Positions 1 through 4,431 of a stretch of DNA of 8,067 nucleotides are shown piece by piece; position 1 is the first letter of the stretch, and every line of letters begins with the position of its first letter. The notes beneath the pieces are model-generated. The model saw only the letters and a list, made by a program, of their open reading frames with translations. It ran no database searches and was not told the origin of the DNA. The DNA comes from RUG754 sp041856085 (GTDB lineage Bacteria; Bacillota; Clostridia; Peptostreptococcales; Anaerovoracaceae): NCBI GenBank assembly GCA_041856085.1, contig JBHAFL010000063.1, positions 1 through 8,067 of the forward strand, read 5' to 3'. The position numbers and the translations under genes were made by a program.

Positions 1-476
1 ACTCGGAATATCGCTTGTTCAATCTCGAAAACGACCTGAAAAAAATAATCGCACTGTCGGGGGAAAATATAAGCGAAAAGGATATAAGCTCCGCGGTTCT
101 CGGCGATATGGACACGTACATCTTCGATTTTCTGGACAGGGTATCCGCGGGAAGAAAAGATGAAGCCTATAGACTTATGCACAATATGCTGAGGGGCGGC
201 AGCGATGTTTTCGAGATACTTGCCAACCTGGTAGGTCAATTCGAGCTTATGACCGAGGTCAAGGAGCTGAAAGAATCGGGGTTCGGTCTGAGCGATATAA
301 CAAAAGAAACGGGAGTCCACGAATTCAGGATAAAAAAAGCCTTAGCGGCGTCGGACAGATTTTCGCTCGAAAAGCTAAAAGAGATTCTGCTCGGGCTCTA
401 CGATACGGATATAAACATAAAAAAAGGCGATATTCAAGGCGATATCGCGCTGGAACTGCTCATCGGAAGGATCTGA
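1..476 (+). CDS. holA: DNA polymerase III delta subunit, C-terminal part (5' truncated)
   Basis: This is the delta subunit of the clamp-loader complex, which opens the sliding clamp (DnaN) and loads it on primed DNA in the cytoplasm. The reading frame is open to the left edge from base 3 (Ser-Glu-Tyr-Arg-Leu-Phe-Asn-Leu-Glu-Asn), so the TTG at 15 is not the true start and the gene continues upstream. About 157 of the roughly 330-340 residues usual for the family are present. Family features visible are the L-x-N-L-E-N-D-L-K-K-I helix at the start, an all-helical C-terminal region with a repeated LARG-like segment (HNMLRGGSDVFEILANLVGQ), and the closing DIQGDIALELLIGRI, close to the usual G-x-I-x-x-x-L-A-L-E-x-L-I end. 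The clamp-binding and AAA+-like N-terminal part lies outside the window. The stop is 2 nt before the transporter start, so the two are probably cotranscribed. Identification is by recalled family patterns, not a search. Confidence 0.9.
   Translation, partial: SEYRLFNLENDLKKIIALSGENISEKDISSAVLGDMDTYIFDFLDRVSAGRKDEAYRLMHNMLRGGSDVFEILANLVGQFELMTEVKELKESGFGLSDITKETGVHEFRIKKALAASDRFSLEKLKEILLGLYDTDINIKKGDIQGDIALELLIGRI
465..470 (+). promoter_or_regulatory. Ribosome binding site of the EamA transporter gene
   Basis: GGAAGG ends 8 nt before the ATG at 479 and lies inside the last codons of holA. It supports the chosen start and suggests coupled translation across the 2-nt gap. Confidence 0.6.
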
Positions 477-478
477 AA

Positions 479-1384
479 ATGAAAGATAAAACTCAATTTA
501 AGGCGGATATGATGCTTGTGGCGGTTACCCTATGCTGGGGATTATCCTATGTATTTATGGATATATGCCTCGAATATATGTCGCCGTTTATGCTTAATAC
601 CTACAGATTCTGCATTGCTTTCGTGCTGATAGCGGTTCTGTTCAGAAAGAGGATAATTAAGGTAAACAAGGTCACCTTAAAATACGCGTTCCTGAGTGCG
701 ATTTCTCTTGTGCTCACATATATAGGAGCTACTTACGGCGTAATGTACACCACGATATCGAACTCGGGCTTCCTCTGTGCCCTGACGTCGGTCTTCACGC
801 CGATTATTGCTTTCATATTTCTCAGACAGAAGCAGGAATCGAAGCTCATTGTGGCGGTTGCGGTATGCTTCGCAGGGATAGCGCTGCTGACCCTTAACGG
901 AGATTTTTCCATCAATATGGATAACCTCAAGGGAGATGTTCTTTGCATAATGTGCGCAGTGGCATATGCAGTGAATCTTTTGACTGTCGAAAAAGGAGTA
1001 TCGACGGAGGGCGTGGACGCATTCAATCTGGGAGCCTTTCAGCTCGGTTTCGTAGGGATTTTTAACATGATTATGGTTTTGTCGCTTGGAGATTGGGCGC
1101 TGCCGCCGACAAAGATAATATGGGAAGCGGTAATATTTCTTGCGATATTTTCAACGGGAGTGGCTTTCATACTCCAGCCCGTTGCGCAGAAACACACGAC
1201 GGCTTCTCATACGGGGCTCATATTCGCGCTTGAGCCCGTATTCTCGGCTGTTGCCGCGGCAATGCTCGTGAACGAGAGGCTGAGCTTTCAAAACTACATA
1301 GGGGCGGGACTTCTGCTGTTCAGTATAGTTATAATGGAACTTGAGTGGACGAATATACTCAATTTGAATCGAACGAAAGCATAG
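479..1384 (+). CDS. EamA-family drug/metabolite transporter (DMT superfamily permease)
   Basis: The 301-residue protein is an integral membrane permease of the DMT superfamily, the usual length for the two-repeat, ten-helix EamA architecture. Likely membrane segments are near residues 11-29, 37-55, 68-90, 94-115, 122-140, 150-170, 182-202, 213-233, 243-263 and 270-287. The first EamA repeat spans about 13-138 and the second about 152-287. Family motifs include LCWGLSYVFMD in helix 1, SNSGFLCALTSVFTPIIAF in helix 4, and LIFALEPVFSAVAAA in helix 9, the characteristic L-E-P-V motif. A positively charged loop (FRKRIIKVNK, 55-64) follows helix 2. The substrate cannot be predicted, since family members export amino acids, metabolites or drugs. 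It starts 2 nt after holA with its own ribosome binding site and no visible promoter, so it is probably expressed from upstream. Functional linkage to holA is not implied. Confidence 0.88.
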   Translation: MKDKTQFKADMMLVAVTLCWGLSYVFMDICLEYMSPFMLNTYRFCIAFVLIAVLFRKRIIKVNKVTLKYAFLSAISLVLTYIGATYGVMYTTISNSGFLCALTSVFTPIIAFIFLRQKQESKLIVAVAVCFAGIALLTLNGDFSINMDNLKGDVLCIMCAVAYAVNLLTVEKGVSTEGVDAFNLGAFQLGFVGIFNMIMVLSLGDWALPPTKIIWEAVIFLAIFSTGVAFILQPVAQKHTTASHTGLIFALEPVFSAVAAAMLVNERLSFQNYIGAGLLLFSIVIMELEWTNILNLNRTKA

Positions 1385-1399
1385 CAACGCTCAGGTTTA

Positions 1400-1444
1400 T
1401 ATATATCGAGGCGTGCAGGCAATGCCGGACTGCGTCGATATATA
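1400..1444. repeat. 10-bp perfect inverted repeat after the transporter gene
   Basis: TATATATCGA (1400-1409) is the exact reverse complement of TCGATATATA (1435-1444). Inside, GCAG (1414-1417 region) can pair with CTGC before TCGA, and GGC-AAT-GCC can cap the structure, giving an interrupted stem-loop starting 15 nt after the transporter stop. No T-run follows the right arm, so it is not a standard intrinsic terminator. It may mark the 3' end of the holA-transporter transcript or be a protein site. Its right arm is also the first unit of the 10-bp repeat run. Confidence 0.6.
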
Positions 1445-1514
1445 CCGAATAATGTCGAGTAACATCGGGTTATGTTTGGCGATGTCTAATATTATCGAAT
1501 TTTTCCGACTTCAA
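1435..1514. repeat. Degenerate 10-bp phased repeat array upstream of the LytTR gene
   Basis: Cutting the sequence every 10 nt from 1435 gives eight units, six of which begin with YCGR: TCGA at 1435, CCGA at 1445, TCGA at 1455, TCGG at 1465, TCGA at 1495 and CCGA at 1505. The unit at 1485 begins TCTA and the one at 1475 does not match. The remainder of each unit is AT-rich. The period is close to one helical turn, and the array ends at the putative -35 region of the LytTR gene promoter. The pattern is directly visible; its function as a binding array is inference, and chance or decay of a simple repeat remains possible. Confidence 0.5.
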
Positions 1515-1538
1515 TATTATATCTAAAATACGTATAAT
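1510..1538 (+). promoter_or_regulatory. Putative promoter of the LytTR gene
   Basis: A perfect -10 hexamer TATAAT (1533-1538) is preceded at 17-bp spacing by TTCAAT (1510-1515), a weak -35 with three of six consensus bases. Predicted transcription would start near 1545, leaving a leader of about 34 nt. The poor -35 next to the repeat array would fit an activator-dependent promoter, but this is inference. Confidence 0.45.
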
Positions 1539-1578
1539 CGGTTCGAGCATACATTTTGGTTATAGGAGTAGAGAAGTC

Positions 1579-1998
1579 GTGATTGAAAAACGCTACATAC
1601 CCGTGGTTACGCCTGCGGAGTGCAGGAAAGTTTATCTTGAAGAAATCCTGTACATCGAGTACACATACCGAAAGATTATCATACACACTTTGAGAAACAA
1701 CTATGCTTTTTACGATAAAATAGACGAAATAAAGCCGTATCTGGACGAGAGGTTTGTATATTGTCTTAAACATCTGATAGTTAATTTTGACCTGGTGGTT
1801 TGTATGAAGTCGGGCACCATAAATCTTGTCGGAGGCGAAAATCTGATACTCGGACAACAGAACTTCATCAAAGCGAAACAGCAATACGCCTACTACATCA
1901 GAACAAGGCAGGACAGCCTGAAGAGCGGAATCAGGCGGGATAACCTTAAGGTGTCCGAAAAAATCGTAAGATTTAACGGGAGCCTCGAAGAATTTTAG
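1579..1998 (+). CDS. Small stand-alone LytTR-type DNA-binding protein
   Basis: This 139-residue soluble protein looks like a LytTR DNA-binding domain without a response-regulator receiver domain. Residues 6-106 match the LytTR pattern: an opening strand, then VYLEEILYIEYTYRKIIIHT (18-37, the typical leEIlYIE core), a YAFYDKIDEIKPYL segment, FVYCLKHLIVN (59-69) where most members have F-x-R-x-H-R-S-y-x-V-N, and ending strands. The basic tail (107-139) is not recognised. The start is GTG at 1579, with AGGAG (1564-1568) 10 nt upstream. No N-terminal receiver, membrane helix or neighbouring sensor kinase is visible, so the signal it responds to is unknown. Family knowledge suggests it binds direct repeats on one DNA face, possibly in its own upstream region. 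The usual H-R-S residues are replaced by L-K-H, so the domain is divergent and could have altered DNA recognition. Confidence 0.75.
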   Translation: MIEKRYIPVVTPAECRKVYLEEILYIEYTYRKIIIHTLRNNYAFYDKIDEIKPYLDERFVYCLKHLIVNFDLVVCMKSGTINLVGGENLILGQQNFIKAKQQYAYYIRTRQDSLKSGIRRDNLKVSEKIVRFNGSLEEF

Positions 1999-2028
1999 AC
2001 GATTTTATTATTTAAGGCGGGGTTTGAC

Positions 2029-2070
2029 TATTTTAGCTGACTTTTTATGATATCAGCTAAAATATTTCTT
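2029..2070 (+). terminator. AU-rich intrinsic terminator after the LytTR gene
   Basis: TATTTTAGCTGA (2029-2040) pairs perfectly with TCAGCTAAAATA (2053-2064) around a 12-nt loop, followed by TTTCTT. It lies 30 nt after the LytTR gene stop. The stem is AT-rich, so termination could be weak, and the same 12-bp dyad could also act as an operator because the next promoter's -35 box begins within the T-tract. Confidence 0.6.
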
Positions 2071-2097
2071 GCCATTGCAGGGAATTTATAGTATATT
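2069..2097 (+). promoter_or_regulatory. Promoter of the rpsB-tsf operon
   Basis: TTGCCA (2069-2074) and TATATT (2092-2097) are separated by exactly 17 bp, a good sigma-A-type match (four of six and five of six). Transcription would start near 2104, giving a leader of about 157 nt. Its position between the terminator and the structured leader supports it as the operon promoter. Confidence 0.7.
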
Positions 2098-2103
2098 AGT
2101 CGG

Positions 2104-2260
2104 GTACGCGAAGTTTTTCGTGAATTTTTTGCGTGCGAAAATCAGTCACACGGCGTTAATGTTGGTTACCGCGTTTCCCTGATATAAGGGTGACACAGGT
2201 CAAGCGGAGTTTCGGTTATGCCGTGGAAGAAAAAACCAGTTATAACAGGAGGAAAAACTA
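2104..2260 (+). promoter_or_regulatory. Structured 5' leader of rpsB, candidate autoregulatory RNA
   Basis: The leader is long and rich in possible helices. Hairpin A pairs CGCGAA (2107-2112) with TTCGTG (2117-2122), followed by T-run 2125-2130. An alternative helix pairs TTTTCG (2115-2120) with CGAAAA (2136-2141) and excludes hairpin A. A long-range helix pairs CACGGCGT (2149-2156) with ATGCCGTG (2218-2225), with one G-U pair. Inside it, CCGC (2169-2172) can pair with GCGG (2204-2207), and either CCTG/CAGG (2178-2181/2196-2199) or CCCT/AGGG (2177-2180/2187-2190) can form. Leaders of ribosomal-protein operons often bind the encoded protein, and S2 autoregulation is known in other bacteria. 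I do not recognise this as a named leader family. Pairings were found by eye, without energy calculation. Confidence 0.5.
2247..2252 (+). promoter_or_regulatory. Ribosome binding site of rpsB
   Basis: A consensus AGGAGG ends 8 nt before the ATG at 2261, as expected for a highly translated ribosomal-protein gene. It lies outside the long-range leader helix that ends at 2225. Confidence 0.85.
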
Positions 2261-3025
2261 ATGGCAGTAATTTCAATGAAACAATTACTCGAAGCAGGTG
2301 TGCACTTCGGACACCAGACAAGAAGATGGAACCCTAAGATGGCTCCTTATATCTTCACAGAAAGAAACGGAATCTACATAATCGACTTACAGAAGACTGT
2401 TAAGAAGATTGAAGAAGCTTACGTTGCTATGAAAGAAATCGCAGCACAGGGAAAACCTGTTCTTTTCGTAGGAACTAAGAAGCAGGCTCAGCAGGCCGTA
2501 GAAGACGAAGCTTTAAGGTGCGGACAGTATTTCGTATCCGAGAGATGGCTCGGCGGAATGCTCACCAACCACAAGACGATTTCCAAGCGAATCACCCGTC
2601 TTTATGACATTAACAGAATGGAAGAAGACGGAACATTCGAAAAGTTATCAAAAAAAGAAGTAATCAAGCTCAGAGCGGAAGCAGAGAGACTTGAGAAGTT
2701 CCTCGGCGGCATCAAAGAAATGAATGGAATGCCGGGAGCTATTTTCGTTGTTGACCCTAAAAAAGAGAGAATTGCGGTCAAAGAAGCAAGAATCCTCGGA
2801 ATTCCTATTTTCGGTATCGTGGATACTAACTGCGACCCTGACGACGTCGACTATGTAATCCCTGCAAACGACGACGCAATCCGTGCGGTTAAGCTCATCG
2901 CGGGCAGAATTGCAGACGCCGTTATCGAAGCCAATCAGGGAGAGTCCTATGCTCCGGCGGTTGAATATGCAGAGGAAGCGAACGAAGAAGAAGCGGAAGA
3001 AGCGACAGAAGAAACAGAGGAATAA
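2261..3025 (+). CDS. rpsB: 30S ribosomal protein S2
   Basis: S2 is a component of the small ribosomal subunit, bound on the back between head and body and needed for S1 binding in bacteria that have S1. The 254-residue product has normal family length and the hallmarks of S2: LLEAGVHFGHQTRRWNPKM (9-27), YIFTERNGIYIIDLQKT (30-46), GTKKQAQ (71-77), ERWLGGMLTN (94-103), PGAIFVVDPKKERIAVKEA (158-176) and GIVDTNCDPDDVDYVIPAND (185-204). The last 20 or so residues form a very acidic Glu-rich tail, common in Firmicute S2 proteins and variable in length. The start is fixed by a consensus ribosome binding site. tsf follows after 15 nt, the classical rpsB-tsf pair. Expression is probably controlled through the leader. 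Recognition is very secure. Confidence 0.98.
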   Translation: MAVISMKQLLEAGVHFGHQTRRWNPKMAPYIFTERNGIYIIDLQKTVKKIEEAYVAMKEIAAQGKPVLFVGTKKQAQQAVEDEALRCGQYFVSERWLGGMLTNHKTISKRITRLYDINRMEEDGTFEKLSKKEVIKLRAEAERLEKFLGGIKEMNGMPGAIFVVDPKKERIAVKEARILGIPIFGIVDTNCDPDDVDYVIPANDDAIRAVKLIAGRIADAVIEANQGESYAPAVEYAEEANEEEAEEATEETEE

Positions 3026-3028
3026 TTC

Positions 3029-3034
3029 GGGAGG
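3029..3034 (+). promoter_or_regulatory. Ribosome binding site of tsf
   Basis: GGGAGG in the 15-nt rpsB-tsf gap ends 6 nt before the ATG at 3041. With no promoter or terminator in the gap, tsf is expected to be cotranscribed with rpsB. Confidence 0.8.
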
Positions 3035-3040
3035 TATAAC

Positions 3041-4132
3041 ATGGCTGTTACAGCATCAATGGTAAAGGAATTAAGAGAATCTACGGGCGCAGGCATGATG
3101 GACTGCAAGAATGCTCTCATAGAATGCGGCGGCGATATGGATAAAGCGGTCGATTATCTCAGAGAAAAAGGTCTTGCCAAGGCTGCTAAGAAAGCGGGAA
3201 GAATCGCGGCAGAGGGCTTGGTCAGGATTGCTTTTTCAGATGACCGTAAGACTGCTGCCGTTGTGGAAGTAAACTCCGAAACGGATTTTGTATCAAAAAA
3301 CGAGGAGTTCGTGGCATTTGTGGACGCACTTGCCAATCTTGCATTAACCGCTGAAACTAACGACATCGACGCATTCAGAGCAATGCCTTTCGAGGAATCC
3401 ACAGTAACTGACGTATTAAATGCCAAGATCGCTAAAATCGGCGAAAATATGTCAATCAGAAGAATAGAAAAAGTAACAGGAGATACGATTGCCTCATACA
3501 TTCACGGCGGAGGAAGAATCGGCGTTATTATAGTAGGCAGCTGTGAAGCGACTGACGCTAATCAGGAAGCCCTGACAAATATCGCCATGCAGGTTGCCGC
3601 AATGAATCCTCAGTATGTAAGCAGAGATGAAATCTCAAGTGAGGAGCTTGCAAAGATTAAGAAGATTACCCTTGAGAGTGCGTTAAACGACCCGTTCTCA
3701 CTTCCTAAGCCAATCTTAAACGCTCTGCTGGACAAGGCTGTTTCAGGTGTTTGGGGAGATGAGGATAAGGCGGTTCTGGAAGAGAAGAGAAACGACAAGA
3801 GTTTCAATTTTAATTATCTTCCGAATTTCCTTTCTGAAGAGGCTAAGACTAAACTTGCGGGACTTGCTGTTGCCGATAAGGCTAACATCTCGCAAGATAA
3901 GATTTTCGCAGGACTTGTTGAGGGACGTGTTTCAAAGCAGTTAAAGGATATCTGTCTTCTTGATCAGGTTTATGTAAGAGCGGAAGACGGTAAGCAGACT
4001 GTCGCTCAATATCTCGGAACTGTTGATAAGGGTCTCTCCGTTTCCAAAGCAATACGCTTTGAAGTAGGCGAAGGAATCGAAAAGAAAGAAGAAGACTTCG
4101 CGTCGGAAGTTGCCAAGCAGATGGGAATGTAA
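3041..4132 (+). CDS. tsf: Translation elongation factor Ts, with a large C-terminal-half insertion
   Basis: EF-Ts is the cytoplasmic guanine nucleotide exchange factor that regenerates EF-Tu-GTP. An N-terminal UBA-like domain is visible (1-45, with VKELRESTGAGMMDCKNAL). The EF-Tu-contacting motif TDFVSKNEEF is at 81-90, and the core continues through SYIHGGGRIGVIIV (152-165) and MQVAAMNPQYVSRDEI (183-198). The family end is recognisable as VEGRVSKQLKDICLLDQVYV (293-312), VAQYL and RFEVGEGIEKKEEDFASEV. The protein has 363 residues, against about 283 in E. coli and roughly 290-310 in most Firmicutes. The excess lies at about residues 216-285, where other EF-Ts proteins have only a short turn between the EEL helix and the VEGR helix. 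In E. coli this is the coiled-coil hairpin region. The reading frame is intact and the ending normal, so it appears functional. A strong terminator follows, so pyrH and frr are not in this transcript. Confidence 0.96.
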   Translation: MAVTASMVKELRESTGAGMMDCKNALIECGGDMDKAVDYLREKGLAKAAKKAGRIAAEGLVRIAFSDDRKTAAVVEVNSETDFVSKNEEFVAFVDALANLALTAETNDIDAFRAMPFEESTVTDVLNAKIAKIGENMSIRRIEKVTGDTIASYIHGGGRIGVIIVGSCEATDANQEALTNIAMQVAAMNPQYVSRDEISSEELAKIKKITLESALNDPFSLPKPILNALLDKAVSGVWGDEDKAVLEEKRNDKSFNFNYLPNFLSEEAKTKLAGLAVADKANISQDKIFAGLVEGRVSKQLKDICLLDQVYVRAEDGKQTVAQYLGTVDKGLSVSKAIRFEVGEGIEKKEEDFASEVAKQMGM

Positions 4133-4166
4133 TCCGAAAATCACATATCTAAATAACATATATTTC

Positions 4167-4192
4167 AAAACCCCGATTTGCACGGGGTTTTT
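4167..4192 (+). terminator. Strong intrinsic terminator of the rpsB-tsf operon
   Basis: AAAACCCCG (4167-4175) pairs with CGGGGTTTT (4183-4191) around the 7-nt loop ATTTGCA, with a TTTTT run at 4188-4192. It begins 34 nt after the tsf stop and separates the translation operon from the cobalamin genes. Confidence 0.92.
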
Positions 4193-4251
4193 GCTTTTCA
4201 GTCCCGCCCGACGACGATGAGGAAGTCACGGATATTCAGGAGATAATATAT

Positions 4252-4356
4252 ATGCATATGTCATGTCTCTCATGCCTTATATTTTCTGATAAAAACAGGC
4301 GTTTGTCAGTAATAACTGACAAAAAAGTGTTTCTAATAAGCAATTCTATTCTATAG
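4252..4356 (+). CDS. Possible 34-residue small ORF upstream of the cbi promoter
   Basis: An ATG at 4252 opens a 34-codon frame ending with TAG at 4354-4356. AGGAG (4238-4242) lies 9 nt before the ATG, a good ribosome binding site. The predicted peptide begins MHMSCLSCLIF, with two cysteines and a hydrophobic start, and resembles nothing I know. A nine-codon frame (4217-4246) ends just before it. I see no promoter between the tsf terminator and this ORF, and its stop codon overlaps the cbi -35 box, so it may be coincidental. Confidence 0.2.
   Translation: MHMSCLSCLIFSDKNRRLSVITDKKVFLISNSIL
4302..4323. promoter_or_regulatory. Perfect 9-bp dyad upstream of the cbi promoter, candidate operator
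   Basis: TTTGTCAGT (4302-4310) and ACTGACAAA (4315-4323) are perfect inverted repeats around AATA. The dyad ends 30 bp before the -35 box and is centred about 76 bp upstream of the predicted transcript start, a position typical of an activator site or an upstream operator. No T-run follows on either strand, so it does not look like a terminator. The binding protein is unknown. Confidence 0.5.
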
Positions 4357-4382
4357 ACAAGCTTGCGCTCAGGCATTATAAT
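4354..4382 (+). promoter_or_regulatory. Promoter of the cobalamin (cbi) operon
   Basis: TAGACA (4354-4359, five of six consensus bases) and TATAAT (4377-4382, perfect) are separated by 17 bp, the best promoter match in the window. Transcription would start near 4389, leaving about 43 nt before the preferred cbiD start. That leader is too short to contain a cobalamin riboswitch. Confidence 0.75.
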
Positions 4383-4415
4383 ATAAATCAGATTTTTATG
4401 TTTTTGATGAGACAT

Positions 4416-4421
4416 GAGGGG
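4416..4421 (+). promoter_or_regulatory. Ribosome binding site deciding the cbiD start
   Basis: GAGGGG ends 10 nt before the ATG at 4432. The other in-frame ATG at 4414 overlaps this site and lacks a comparable one of its own, so 4432 is preferred. Confidence 0.65.
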
Positions 4422-4431
4422 TAAATACATT

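Noticed and set aside
15..17. TTG at 15 as the start of the first gene
   Set aside because: The frame is open to the left edge and the upstream residues continue the HolA pattern; the visible protein is only the C-terminal half of the family length.
2104..2260. T-box or metabolite riboswitch in the rpsB leader
   Set aside because: No T-box core sequence or other riboswitch signature is visible, and the downstream gene fits a ribosomal-protein leader better.
2883..3065. Lys/Arg-rich 60-residue frame overlapping the end of rpsB
   Set aside because: It is the +1-shifted reading of the GAA/GAG-rich S2 tail and runs into tsf, with no ribosome binding site of its own. Its basic composition follows from the shift.
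3154..3501. Minus-strand frames opposite tsf, cbiD, cbiF and cbiG
   Set aside because: They lie wholly within secure + strand genes, show Ser/Ala-rich composition typical of antisense shadows, and have no recognisable domain.
4250..4259. ATATGCATAT palindrome
   Set aside because: A 10-bp AT-rich palindrome in an AT-rich spacer is likely by chance and has no second copy nearby.
4414..4416. ATG at 4414 as the cbiD start
   Set aside because: It overlaps the GAGGGG site that serves the ATG at 4432, lacks a good site of its own, and adds six residues outside the conserved family start.
4236..4430. 64-residue minus-strand frame in the tsf-cbiD spacer
   Set aside because: It spans the cbi promoter and dyad, has no clear ribosome binding site, and the protein shows no family pattern.
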